From contig PIVW01000046.1 of NCBI GenBank assembly GCA_003353825.1, positions 1 through 19,557 of the forward strand: 19,557 bases of DNA. The letters run 5' to 3'. The translations under genes and the position numbers were made by a program. The stretch's first letter is position 1. Every line of letters starts with the position of its first letter. The stretch comes from Chloroflexota bacterium (GTDB lineage Bacteria > Chloroflexota > Anaerolineae > J102). The notes beneath the pieces were generated by a model. It was not told where the DNA came from. It was given only the letters and a program-made list of their open reading frames with translations, and did no database searches. Shown here piece after piece: positions 6,939-13,824 of this stretch.

Positions 6939-7577
6939 TCAGTCAAAGCTTGCAAGGACATCTTCTGGGCTGATGCCTCGCTCGATCATACGAACCTTAA
7001 GACGTTTCCGGGCATCGTGGATCAATTTGTAAAGAGCGTTTGGATTAGTATTCATCTGCTCGGCCAGGGTGTCAATAGGGATGCCAACGACCAATCTGGC
7101 AGTAAGCGCCTGACGCTGGCGCTCACTCAGCTCCTGTTCCATAACCTCCATGACTGCACTCATAACCGAATTTCGTAAGGTTTTAACTTCGGGCGTAGTT
7201 TGATCATTGGATAGAAATTGGGGTTCAAAGCTGCCATCGGCAGTGAGTTCATCAAGCGATACATCGCGCCAGCGGGCGCGGCGTAATTCCCCCAAAGCCT
7301 GGTGTACGGCTATTTTGGCGGCCCAAGTCGTAAACTTACTCCGCCCCTGAAACTGATCTGACTTCTTCAAGATGATCAGAACACTTTCCTGGGCGAAATC
7401 CGCCGCCATCTGTTGAATCTCATCTTCATTCAAGCGATTGAGATCGCTACGGTCACGCAAATAGAAAAAGAGGCGGCGCTCCAACCAGGTCAAGAGATCC
7501 TGGATGGCGGCATCGCGCTGCATTCCGTCTGCGTTCAGATCGTTCAGCCAATCTTCGTTGCTGCGCTCGGTCGTCAT
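6939..7577 (-). CDS. ECF-type sigma-70 family RNA polymerase sigma factor
   Basis: 212 residues from the ATG at 7577; a TTG two codons earlier (7583) is possible but less likely. Region 2 lies around residues 25-105: FAQESVLIILKKSDQFQGRSKFTTWAAKIAVHQALGELRRARWR has the conserved F-TW--KIA----L-ELRR pattern for core binding and -10 recognition. Region 4 is around 150-195 (LSERQRQALTARLVVGIPIDTLAEQMNTNPNALYKLIHDARKRLK), a helix-turn-helix for the -35. The roughly 40-residue linker is hydrophilic. A TATAAT promoter sits so close upstream that the leader is only about a dozen bases and lacks a Shine-Dalgarno sequence. Its target promoters and stimulus cannot be read from here. The zinc-finger anti-sigma gene follows. 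Confidence 0.92.
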   Translation of the reverse strand: MTTERSNEDWLNDLNADGMQRDAAIQDLLTWLERRLFFYLRDRSDLNRLNEDEIQQMAADFAQESVLIILKKSDQFQGRSKFTTWAAKIAVHQALGELRRARWRDVSLDELTADGSFEPQFLSNDQTTPEVKTLRNSVMSAVMEVMEQELSERQRQALTARLVVGIPIDTLAEQMNTNPNALYKLIHDARKRLKVRMIERGISPEDVLASFD

Positions 7578-7595
7578 GGTCAATAATCCAGAGCC

Positions 7596-7625
7596 ATTAT
7601 ATCACAAGGTGATCATTTCTCTGAA
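7596..7625 (-). promoter_or_regulatory. Sigma-70-like promoter for the ECF sigma gene
   Basis: On the minus strand TTCAGA (7620-7625) and TATAAT (7596-7601) are separated by 18 bases. Expected transcription start is near 7589, about 12 bases before the ATG, giving a very short leader. Confidence 0.65.
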
Positions 7626-7648
7626 CGCGCGGTGTAGTATGATATCCA

Positions 7649-8284
7649 TCAAAAGACCATGTCTTCGCGCCCAGACAACCTGTCCTGGATCCGCTGGATC
7701 ACGATATCGAGATGTTGGGGTTTGTTTACAAAATCGAGGTTTTCCGAATGTATCGTTAGTACGGGGCAGAGATCGAAAGTCGCCAGCCATTCGTCATAAT
7801 AGGATTCCAGAAGCGTTAGATAATCGGCCGAGATGCTCGCTTCGATATCTCGGCCACGGCGCGAGATCCGATCCAATAGTACGGGTACAGGCGCCCTGAG
7901 GTAAATCAGGAGATCTGGCCGGGGTAAACCTTGTACGACAAGATTGTACAAGCGCTGATAGGCAAGATAATCACGTCCGTTTAGGTTGCCCAAGTGCCGC
8001 AAGCTACGGGCAAAGATGTGGGCATCCTCATAAATGCTTCGATCAGCGATGGCCGATTGGGGATGCCGAGCCAGGGTATGGTGCTGTTGAGCGCGGTGGC
8101 CGAGAAAAAACACGTGTAGATGAAATGACCAGGTACGCATATCATCATAAAAATCTGCCAGATAGGGATTGTCCGCAACCGATTCATAGCTTGACTGCCA
8201 TCCCAGTCGAGTGCTGATGCGTTCTGTGATAGAGGTTTTGCCCGTGCCGATATTGCCGGCAACAAGAACGAGATGTTTAGCCAT
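7649..8284 (-). CDS. Deoxynucleoside kinase (dNK/dGK-dCK family)
   Basis: 211 residues. The enzyme phosphorylates deoxyribonucleosides with ATP for salvage. Walker A is GNIGTGKTS at 10-18. The substrate-side glutamate is in SYESV (E34) and the DRS motif is at 81-83 (ADRSIYED). The LID-like RISRRGRDIE is at 139-148, with the arginines that grip the triphosphate. Length and layout fit bacterial deoxyadenosine/deoxyguanosine kinases; which base is preferred cannot be told. The ATG at 8284 has no clear Shine-Dalgarno sequence but overlaps the stop of a 29-codon ORF, suggesting translational coupling. It is the last gene of the dtd operon. With tdk at 13156-13743 the window holds two separate deoxynucleoside salvage kinases. 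Confidence 0.92.
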   Translation of the reverse strand: MAKHLVLVAGNIGTGKTSITERISTRLGWQSSYESVADNPYLADFYDDMRTWSFHLHVFFLGHRAQQHHTLARHPQSAIADRSIYEDAHIFARSLRHLGNLNGRDYLAYQRLYNLVVQGLPRPDLLIYLRAPVPVLLDRISRRGRDIEASISADYLTLLESYYDEWLATFDLCPVLTIHSENLDFVNKPQHLDIVIQRIQDRLSGREDMVF

Positions 8285-8366
8285 AGTTAGCTTGATTCAA
8301 GAGCCCAAACAACATGACTACAGCACCAGCGCCAATAACTACAACACCGAGTTGCTGATTCACCAT
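8277..8366 (-). CDS. Putative 29-residue hydrophobic microprotein
   Basis: From the ATG at 8366 a 29-codon frame reads MVNQQLGVVVIGAGAV... and ends LLNQANYG. The middle 19 residues (about 6-24) are uncharged and strongly hydrophobic, fit for one membrane helix, with polar NQQ and NQANYG caps. It begins 15 bases after the stop of the PPOX gene, in the same frame, and its TAA (8277-8279) lies inside the first codons of the kinase gene, an 8-base overlap. This fills an otherwise unexplained 97-base gap in the operon. There is no Shine-Dalgarno sequence, but coupling to the upstream stop is possible. I recognise no family. Coding status is inference from position and composition. Confidence 0.45.
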   Translation of the reverse strand: MVNQQLGVVVIGAGAVVMLFGLLNQANYG

Positions 8367-8381
8367 GGTGTGCGGCGTTGC

Positions 8382-8798
8382 TCAGTGTCCACGCAAATGT
8401 TTGGGAATGACGCGCAGGGCGACCGAATAAGATGCCGCAAATTGCTCCGCCGTCATGCCGATTCGTTCTAAACCGGTCGTGTATTTCTGAATGTACTCGG
8501 AATCATGATCAGCGCCTGAAGCCGAGGTTTCGATCTCCGCTTGCCCTGTAAACACAACGATGTCTCCTCCCAATCCGTCTCCGTCAAGATTCAGGGCAAC
8601 GCTGGGGTTGTGTTGAATATGCCGAAATTTCGCGGTGTTCGGGCGACTATAAATCAGAAAAGATTCACCATTCCACAGAAACCACACCGGCCGAGGTTGT
8701 GGCGTACCCTCACGGCTGACCGTCGTCAGCCAGATAATTCGATCGTCCCGTAGGCGACGCGTGACACGCCGGCCGAATTCACTTTTTATGTCAATCAC
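8382..8798 (-). CDS. PPOX-class (pyridoxamine-5'-phosphate-oxidase-like) F420/flavin-binding protein
   Basis: 138 residues from a GTG at 8798, chosen because GAGGAGGTG lies a few bases upstream. The frame extends to a TTG at 8831 that would overlap the previous stop but has no ribosome site. The split-barrel fold is indicated by IIWLTTVSREGTPQPRPVWFLWNGESFLIYSRPNTAKFRHIQHNPSVALNL in its order: first strand, PRPVWF, then the SRP-x-T-AK-RHI cofactor-contact motif and N-P-V-L strand. This layout matches the PPOX F420-dependent family (TIGR03667-like). Such proteins reduce diverse substrates with F420H2 or bind FMN or heme; the true cofactor cannot be read here. It is third in the dtd operon. Confidence 0.85.
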   Translation of the reverse strand: MIDIKSEFGRRVTRRLRDDRIIWLTTVSREGTPQPRPVWFLWNGESFLIYSRPNTAKFRHIQHNPSVALNLDGDGLGGDIVVFTGQAEIETSASGADHDSEYIQKYTTGLERIGMTAEQFAASYSVALRVIPKHLRGH

Positions 8799-8827
8799 TT
8801 TGCACCTCCTCATAACATGGATCTTTG

Positions 8828-9367
8828 TCAATCATTGTTTTCCGAATCCAATGCTGCCAGATCATCCATTAGGCCGGAAGGTGCATCAGCACCCAGTAAC
8901 TGGATCAGCACTTCGACACGGCGGCGATTGCGCAATTCCACCTCGTAATCCTCTTTCCAGCGTTCGGCATCATTGTTGTGCTGGCCGAGAAAGTACGTCC
9001 AGCTTTTGAGATAGCTATCCAGTTCTCGCTTGAGTTTTTCCGTAAAGAGATCGGAATACCGGCGTCTGCTAGTTTCCCACGCATCCTGTGCGAGTGTCAA
9101 GCGCTGGCGATCATTCGGTCCCAGTGCTTCTGCCGAGTCCAGGTGTGTGAGCCGTTCATACAAGCTGCCCAAGGTCATTTTGGGGCGGCGCCTTCCGGTG
9201 GGCGTCTCCACCACGATCTGCCAAAAAAGTCGATCACTGAGCAGATAGTCGAAGATTTCATCGGCCATTTGTTCTACTTCGATCAGTTCGGAAGCGAGAG
9301 CGGGGGTTGAGTCGCTGGATGGGAGCGGCGGCTGCGCGCCGCCAATCAGATCTCTCAGATATTTCAT
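8828..9367 (-). CDS. Conserved hypothetical protein, helical, charged
   Basis: 179 residues with no domain I can name. A Pro/Ser-rich N-terminal tail (about 10-25) precedes a largely helical body rich in Arg, Glu and Leu (ELIEVEQMADEIFDYLLSDRLFWQIVVETPTGRRRPKMTLGSLYERL). A second helical part follows near 85-165 (LKRELDSYLKSWTYFLGQHNNDAERWKEDYEVELRNRRRVEVLIQLL). No signal peptide, membrane segment or metal motif is seen. AGGAG stands about eight bases before the ATG at 9367. It lies between dtd and the PPOX gene on the same strand with short spacers, so it is part of that operon. The coding call is firm; the function is unknown. Confidence 0.82.
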   Translation of the reverse strand: MKYLRDLIGGAQPPLPSSDSTPALASELIEVEQMADEIFDYLLSDRLFWQIVVETPTGRRRPKMTLGSLYERLTHLDSAEALGPNDRQRLTLAQDAWETSRRRYSDLFTEKLKRELDSYLKSWTYFLGQHNNDAERWKEDYEVELRNRRRVEVLIQLLGADAPSGLMDDLAALDSENND

Positions 9368-9411
9368 AGGTGTGCTCCTTGTGCAATCAGATTGCTTGGG
9401 TCATCTACAGT

Positions 9412-9849
9412 TCATTTCTCCAGAATCAACGTAACCGGCCCATCGTTGACCAAGCGAACTTGCATATGGGCTCGGAATATGCCGGTCTCGACCGCTACAC
9501 CGGCTATTCGCAAGCATTCGCAAAAGTACTCGATAAGTGGCTCGGCCTGTTCAGGGGCTGCGGCATGGCCGAAACTGGGACGGCGGCCTTTGCGGGCATC
9601 GGCATAGAGCGTAAACTGTGAGACGATCAGGACGGCGCCATCGACATCGGCGAGAGAGCGGTTGGTAAGCCCTTGATCGTCCTCGAATAAGCGCAACCCT
9701 GCCACCTTGTTGGCCAGCCATGCTGCCTGATCTCGGCCATCTTCATGTGTGACACCGACCAATAGCAAATACCCCGGCCCAATGGCGCCCACTACCTCGT
9801 CTTCAACTGTAACCGACGCTTCGCTGACTCGTTGGATCACTACGCGCAT
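9412..9849 (-). CDS. dtd: D-aminoacyl-tRNA deacylase
   Basis: 145 residues from the ATG at 9849, picked because GGAGGT precedes it by about four bases and because the family begins MRVVIQRV; a GTG four codons earlier (9861) is the longer alternative. Dtd hydrolyses the ester of D-amino acids (and glycine) mischarged on tRNA, acting as a cytoplasmic homodimer. Seen: SQFTLYAD at 77-84, with the catalytic-site Thr at 80, and NDGPVT at 135-140, which contains the Gly-cis-Pro pair that excludes L-aminoacyl-tRNA. RRPSF is also typical. It is the first gene of a five-gene minus-strand operon served by the promoter at 9873-9901. Confidence 0.96.
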   Translation of the reverse strand: MRVVIQRVSEASVTVEDEVVGAIGPGYLLLVGVTHEDGRDQAAWLANKVAGLRLFEDDQGLTNRSLADVDGAVLIVSQFTLYADARKGRRPSFGHAAAPEQAEPLIEYFCECLRIAGVAVETGIFRAHMQVRLVNDGPVTLILEK

Positions 9850-9872
9850 CTCTACCTCCACATCCTGGAATA

Positions 9873-9901
9873 CTTATACTGACATGAGGCAACTATATCA
9901 A
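9873..9901 (-). promoter_or_regulatory. Sigma-70-like promoter for the dtd operon
   Basis: On the minus strand TTGATA (9896-9901) and TATAAG (9873-9878) are separated by exactly 17 bases; each differs from consensus by one base. It lies 24 bases before the dtd ATG and fits a short leader containing GGAGGT. Confidence 0.75.
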
Positions 9902-10125
9902 GATCGCCCATAACTGTACAGTTCCGACACTCCTTTTACCGACGTTTGTGGCGTTTATATTGTAAGGCGCGGTACGCACACCGTAGGGAACCCGTACGAG
10001 AAACGCACGCTCTACGTCCAGCCAAAAATGCTTTGTTCTCCTAAACTTGTGCCATTCAGCCGTTGGTGTTTCGGTCAGACTATAGTTCTCCCCAGTGTCC
10101 GGCTCCCAAACCCAGGAGGTTTTCG

Positions 10126-10530
10126 ATGAACATTATCCCTCACCATTTTGTCACCCTTCACCGGCGTCTGCAAAAGCAACTGCATCAGCTAGAGGCTGAT
10201 CTTCATCATTTTGAGACGTGGCGTCTGTCTCAACTTGGCTACGGAAACGCACTGGTCGACGATTCAGGCATCGCCTTTGACCAGGCTACGCAGTTGACTT
10301 TGCGGCATAACACGCAGCGCAGGCTCTCCCAGGTCAAACAAGCCCTGTGCAGACTTGAAGGCGGCCATTACGGCATCTGCGAAGGCTGCAGCGAGTTCAT
10401 CAATGTCGAACGCTTACTGGCCGCACCCGACGCTCGCTTGTGTATTACTTGCCAACAGAAATCAGAAAGATCACCGCTGGGCCGGATGATCGTGCAACCA
10501 CAGACAGAAGCCAACGTTACCGCCGGTTAA
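10126..10530 (+). CDS. TraR/DksA-family zinc-finger protein (first copy)
   Basis: 134 residues from the ATG at 10126, which has CCAGGAGGT just upstream. A TTG 21 codons earlier opens the frame but adds unlike sequence. A coiled-coil N-terminal half (about 8-80: LHRRLQKQLHQLEADLHHFE ... RRLSQVKQALCRLEGG) is followed by a C4 zinc finger C85-EGC88 ... C106-ITC109. This is the TraR/DksA layout; these proteins reach into the RNA polymerase secondary channel and alter initiation. The classical acidic tip of DksA is not clearly present; instead VDDSGIAFDQ (44-53) marks the general TraR/DksA-like group. A second copy follows 279 bases downstream. A terminator-like hairpin lies in between, so the two genes are probably separately transcribed. 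Confidence 0.88.
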   Translation: MNIIPHHFVTLHRRLQKQLHQLEADLHHFETWRLSQLGYGNALVDDSGIAFDQATQLTLRHNTQRRLSQVKQALCRLEGGHYGICEGCSEFINVERLLAAPDARLCITCQQKSERSPLGRMIVQPQTEANVTAG

Positions 10531-10553
10531 AATACACAACATTCGATCACTCA

Positions 10554-10582
10554 CGACCCCGGAAAGAGGATTTCCGGGGTCG
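10554..10582 (+). terminator. Perfect 12-bp hairpin, likely terminator after the first DksA-like gene
   Basis: CGACCCCGGAAA (10554-10565) pairs fully with TTTCCGGGGTCG (10571-10582) across a five-base loop. The downstream sequence has only a weak T content (CTCCTTAT), so intrinsic termination may be partial or factor-assisted. Confidence 0.65.
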
Positions 10583-10634
10583 CTCCTTATCACCCAAACG
10601 TGATCAGGTTTCCATTTCCTGACAAACGCTCTCT

Positions 10635-10663
10635 TTTACAAAATCGCCCACCCTGGCTACAAT
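10635..10663 (+). promoter_or_regulatory. Strong sigma-70-like promoter for dksA-like 2 / lspA
   Basis: TTTACA (10635-10640) and TACAAT (10658-10663) with a 17-base spacer. Start expected near 10670, which leaves a leader of about 140 bases holding two hairpins before the gene at 10810. Confidence 0.75.
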
Positions 10664-10694
10664 ATGGGTATCAGCACGAATTATTCCTACCCTG

Positions 10695-10759
10695 AGCGGA
10701 TTACCTCAATTTCCCCCAGTCAATCCGCTGCGGCGCAGCCCCCCCACAGTTTGCGCCGC
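10695..10759 (+). promoter_or_regulatory. Two tandem hairpins in the mRNA leader
   Basis: AGCGGATT (10695-10702) pairs with AATCCGCT (10722-10729). Directly after it GCGGCGCA (10730-10737) pairs with TGCGCCGC (10752-10759). The hairpins abut with no gap. They lie between the promoter and the ribosome site of the second DksA-like gene. No T-run follows, so they are not an obvious terminator. Role unknown; a protein-binding leader or mRNA-stability element is possible. Confidence 0.55.
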
Positions 10760-10809
10760 GCATTTGGGCAAGAAACTTTGTGTTGAATCTCACTTCATGG
10801 AGGCTGGAC

Positions 10810-11226
10810 ATGACTCGCGATGATGCTCGTTTACACCATCTTCTGGACGAAGAAAGAATTAAATTAGAGGCTGATCTTGAATACTTGAAAACTCTCGAAT
10901 ATAAAGACATCGGCTCCGGCAATCACCTTGCCGACGATGCTACGGCAGCGTATGATCAGGCTAGCGATCAGGCTTTGCTCCGACAGGCACAGCATAGGCT
11001 CAATCGGGTCGATCGGGCGTTGGCCAAGCTGGCAGAAGGTGACTATGGCTATTGTGAGGGCTGTGGAGAAGCGATTGACTTCGCAAGACTCAAAGCATTG
11101 CCAGATGCACGATTCTGTTTGACCTGCCAGCGCAAAAGAGAAGTTTCTGGCACAATTCCCCCTGGCCCACGCGCCTTTGAAGAAGGCAGGCTCAATAATG
11201 ATAACTCCAAGGAATATCGCACTTGA
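10810..11226 (+). CDS. TraR/DksA-family zinc-finger protein (second copy)
   Basis: 138 residues from the ATG at 10810, preceded by GGAGG; an in-frame TTG ten codons earlier is less likely. It has the same plan as the gene at 10126. A helical hairpin (about 5-75) carries HLADDATAAYDQASDQALL at 39-57, and a C4 zinc finger follows at C82-EGC85 ... C103-LTC106. The C-terminal tail (107-138) is hydrophilic. The paired copies differ throughout, so the duplication is old. The last bases overlap the TTG start of lspA (TTGA), a signature of translational coupling. A DksA-like gene immediately before lspA is an arrangement I recall from many Chloroflexota and Firmicutes. Confidence 0.9.
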   Translation: MTRDDARLHHLLDEERIKLEADLEYLKTLEYKDIGSGNHLADDATAAYDQASDQALLRQAQHRLNRVDRALAKLAEGDYGYCEGCGEAIDFARLKALPDARFCLTCQRKREVSGTIPPGPRAFEEGRLNNDNSKEYRT

Positions 11227-11744
11227 ATAACCGCGCGCGTTCACTCCTGATCGTTCTGATTGTTGCAGCCATCATCTTCTTTTTGGACAGGCTGACCAAA
11301 CAATGGATATTGGACAATCTTCAACTTTACGAGACTCATTCGATCATCCCGGCCCTGGCGCCCTACCTGGAGCTGTTTCATATCAGCAACACCGGCGTTG
11401 CCTTCGGCCTTTTCCAGAATGCCAACACAGTCATGATGGTTGTTGCCTCGATTGCCAGCGTCGGGATCCTCGCCTTCAGTTATAAGCAGGAGAACCAAAC
11501 GTGGCTCATGAGCATCAGCCTGGGATTGATGTTAGGTGGGGCTGTCGGTAATCTGATCGATCGAATTCTGTATGGTAGTGTCGTCGATTTTGTGCTCCTA
11601 CAGATACCAGATGTCTACCAATTTGCTACATTCAATGTCGCAGATTCTGCCATCGTTGTGGGCACACTCCTGCTCGTCGTACTCCTTTTTCTGGACGAGC
11701 GTCGCCAACAAGCATTGGACCAGCCCCTACCGGATCAGACTTAA
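11223..11744 (+). CDS. lspA: Lipoprotein signal peptidase (signal peptidase II)
   Basis: 173 residues. It cleaves the signal peptide of diacylglyceryl-modified prolipoproteins in the cytoplasmic membrane by an aspartic-protease mechanism. Four hydrophobic segments are seen at about 7-21, 70-86, 94-112 and 140-157. Conserved blocks: SNTGVAFG (55-62), GNLIDR (109-114), VVDF with catalytic D122, and NVADSAI with catalytic D141. The two Asp positions match the family dyad. The start is a TTG overlapping the stop of the DksA-like gene, with AAGGA about ten bases upstream. The stop codon (11742-11744) is overlapped by the target duplication of the inserted MITE-like element. Confidence 0.96.
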   Translation: MNNRARSLLIVLIVAAIIFFLDRLTKQWILDNLQLYETHSIIPALAPYLELFHISNTGVAFGLFQNANTVMMVVASIASVGILAFSYKQENQTWLMSISLGLMLGGAVGNLIDRILYGSVVDFVLLQIPDVYQFATFNVADSAIVVGTLLLVVLLFLDERRQQALDQPLPDQT

Positions 11745-11751
11745 ATCATCA

Positions 11752-12081
11752 GGGTGTGTCCTAAACGGGTTAGGAGCAGACTAACCCGCAAAGGCTACTT
11801 CTGGAAAAACATCAGTCAAATAATTAATAACGAATAACCAATAATTAATTGTTAATGGAACTGCTCGATATCAACACCACAGTGATACCAACATTGTTTT
11901 CAGCACTCAAACGCTATACGGCTGCACCCATCATTAACAGTTAATTACTAACCGTTCACTAATAGTTTATCTCCTAATGCCCTTCCCTGCTCAGCCCAAG
12001 GCTTTCTGGGAAAATCTTATTTACAATCTGGCAAAAGAACGGAGCACATGGGCACGCCAATAACTCGTCTAGGACACACCC
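11752..12081. mobile_element. MITE-like element, 330 bp, with TIRs and 9-bp target duplication
   Basis: The ends are perfect inverted 12-mers GGGTGTGTCCTA (11752-11763) and TAGGACACACCC (12070-12081). Similarity continues inward to 19 of the first 21 bases. The direct repeat AAATCATCA flanks the ends at 11743-11751 and 12082-12090, a clear target-site duplication. Inside there is no protein-coding frame of note. It holds a left-end hairpin CGGGTTAG/CTAACCCG (11766-11788) and an AT-rich inner inverted repeat (11843-11856 with 11933-11946). It is therefore non-autonomous. The parent insertion-sequence family is not identified; 9-bp duplications occur in several DDE families. Confidence 0.88.
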
Positions 12082-12113
12082 AAATCATCACTGCATCTGA
12101 ATCCAACCACTCG

Positions 12114-12143
12114 CGCCGCGCCAGCCTGGTTCGGCGTTTTTTT
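12114..12143 (+). terminator. Intrinsic terminator, probably of lspA, displaced by the MITE
   Basis: CGCCG (12114-12118) pairs with CGGCG (12132-12136), with an inner CCA/TGG helix, followed by seven T residues (12137-12143). Removing the inserted element and one duplication would place it about 30 bases after the lspA stop. Confidence 0.7.
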
Positions 12144-12223
12144 ACATCTGGTCACAAGATGCGAACAGAACCAAGGATTAAGATTGACGCAACAGATCTG
12201 CAAAATGGCAAATTCTTTCCCCA

Positions 12224-13126
12224 ATGCCCACTCGATTGATTGTAGAAACCGCGGGCGAGCGTCTGGACCGTTATCTCTCCGGCCAATTCACGGAGCATTC
12301 GCGCACGCAGATCCAGCGATGGATTGCTGATGGGAACGTATTGGTCAATGGACGAACCGCCAAAGCGAGTACGCGGGTAAGGGATTCTGATGTGATCAGC
12401 ATTGACAGGCCTCCAATCCTGCCGGCGACGATTGAACCAGAAGATATCCCCCTTGAGATTTTGTACGAGGACGAGGATCTCATCGCCGTCAATAAACCGG
12501 CGGGTTTGGTGGTGCACCCTGCACCCGGCCATGAGCGGGGAACCCTGGTTAATGCTATCCTGTTTCACTGCCCTGGTCTGGAGGGTGTGGGGGGAGTACA
12601 GCGCCCGGGTATCGTTCACCGCTTGGATAAGGATACTTCAGGGGTTATTCTGGTAGCTAAAAATGACCGTTCGCACCGTTTTCTTCAGACCCAATTTAAG
12701 GACAGAACTGTGCATAAGAGCTATATTGCCCTAGCCATCGGCCAGATCGAACCTGAGCGGGGCCGTATCGACGCTGCCATCGGACGCCATCCCAAGCACC
12801 GCAAACGCATGGCCGTCGTCCCAGCCAACAAAGGACGCGCCGCCATCACCGATTACGGGATAATCAGTTTTTATGGCAATTATACGCTGGTCGAAGTACA
12901 CCCTGAGACCGGGCGCACCCACCAGATACGTGTTCATTTTGCGTCACTCGGCCATCCGCTGGTGGGCGATACCGTGTATGGCCCTAAACGAGACCCCTTT
13001 CACCTAATGCGTCACTTTCTGCATGCCCAAAGGATACGTTTCCTGCGGCCTCAGGATGATACTGAACTGGACTTAAACGCCCCCCTGTCGGTTGAACTTA
13101 AGGTGTTGTTGGAGCAGTTGGGCTGA
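12224..13126 (+). CDS. rluD: RluA/RluD-family pseudouridine synthase
   Basis: 300 residues, normal length. An N-terminal S4 RNA-binding domain (about 12-60: RLDRYLSGQF ... SRTQIQRWIADGNVLVNG) precedes the catalytic domain. The signature HRLDKDTSG is at 132-140 with catalytic D135. VVHPAPGH at 97-104 and GRTHQIRVH near 226-234 are conserved in RluA-type enzymes. RluD converts helix 69 uridines of 23S rRNA to pseudouridine; close paralogues (RluC, YlyB-type) cannot be excluded, and lspA-rluD neighbourhoods are common. The ATG at 12224 has no strong Shine-Dalgarno sequence. The gene follows lspA but is separated from it by the MITE and a terminator, so it probably uses its own promoter. Confidence 0.93.
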   Translation: MPTRLIVETAGERLDRYLSGQFTEHSRTQIQRWIADGNVLVNGRTAKASTRVRDSDVISIDRPPILPATIEPEDIPLEILYEDEDLIAVNKPAGLVVHPAPGHERGTLVNAILFHCPGLEGVGGVQRPGIVHRLDKDTSGVILVAKNDRSHRFLQTQFKDRTVHKSYIALAIGQIEPERGRIDAAIGRHPKHRKRMAVVPANKGRAAITDYGIISFYGNYTLVEVHPETGRTHQIRVHFASLGHPLVGDTVYGPKRDPFHLMRHFLHAQRIRFLRPQDDTELDLNAPLSVELKVLLEQLG

Positions 13127-13155
13127 CGTCCCATATCCCACTGTACGGAGAATGC

Positions 13156-13743
13156 CTAACGCCTGGGCACCTCATGACAGCCACGACAGCGCGCCTCGTA
13201 GGATTCGCTGGCGCCAATCAATACGATGGGATCATCATAAAAAGCAGGACTACCGTTGATCAGGCGTTGGGTGCGACTAGCTTCTCCGCCGCAACGCATG
13301 CAGATGGCGTGCAATTTATCAATGCTCTCTGCTTGAGAGATCATGGTAGGCATCGGCCCGAAGGGATCGCCTCGAAAATCAGTATCCAAGCCCGCCACGA
13401 TTACCCGCGAACCCTGGAAGGCTAATCGATTGCAGATGTCGACGATGCCTTCGTCAAAGAACTGAACTTCGTCGATTGCTACAACAGTTGTGACGGTTTC
13501 CAGTCGTTCGACAATCTGGGCGGCATGCTCGACGACGATGCCCTCCCATTTGAGACCATCGTGCGAGGCGACCGTCGCCACGCCGAAGCGATCATCGACG
13601 GCAGGCTTGAAGAGTTGAACTTGTTGGCGGGCGATCACGGCACGTCGTAAGCGACGAATCAATTCCTCGGTTTTTCCACTAAACATGGACCCACAGATGA
13701 CTTCAACCCAGCCACTGCCAGGGCGTAGAAAACGATCGGGCAT
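13156..13743 (-). CDS. tdk: Thymidine kinase
   Basis: 195 residues from the ATG at 13743, chosen because CCGGAG precedes it; the ATG eight codons earlier (13767) has no ribosome site and lies at the edge of a terminator. The enzyme phosphorylates thymidine and deoxyuridine with ATP. Walker A is GSMFSGKT at 18-25. DEVQFFDEG is the Walker B/catalytic-Glu segment typical of type II Tdk. [11 protein letters not shown] carries the lasso approach. Two Cys pairs, CMRC and CRGC, form the structural zinc site. It sits downstream of rpmE on the same strand, behind an intrinsic terminator, so it is either read through or has its own weak promoter. Confidence 0.96.
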   Translation of the reverse strand: MPDRFLRPGSGWVEVICGSMFSGKTEELIRRLRRAVIARQQVQLFKPAVDDRFGVATVASHDGLKWEGIVVEHAAQIVERLETVTTVVAIDEVQFFDEGIVDICNRLAFQGSRVIVAGLDTDFRGDPFGPMPTMISQAESIDKLHAICMRCGGEASRTQRLINGSPAFYDDPIVLIGASESYEARCRGCHEVPRR

Positions 13744-13767
13744 CGTTGGTTCTCCGGACTTGAGCAT

Positions 13768-13804
13768 AAGAAAAGGCAGGAATCTTTAAAAAGACGCCTG
13801 CCTT
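13768..13804 (-). terminator. Intrinsic terminator after rpmE
   Basis: Read on the minus strand, AAGGCAGG and CCTGCCTT (13797-13804 and 13773-13780) form an 8-bp stem with an inner TCTTT/AAAGA helix, followed by TTTTCTT (13768-13774, sharing the last stem bases). It ends next to the upstream in-frame ATG of tdk, which supports the shorter tdk start. Confidence 0.75.
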
Positions 13805-13824
13805 AATGTTATTGCTTGGAGTAA

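Noticed and set aside
8799..8831. Longer start (TTG at 8831) for the PPOX gene
   Set aside because: No ribosome site precedes it, while GAGGAGG directly precedes the GTG at 8798.
9902..10125. Promoter for the first DksA-like gene (TTTACC / TATTGT)
   Set aside because: Both boxes match consensus at only four of six positions; too weak to list as a feature.
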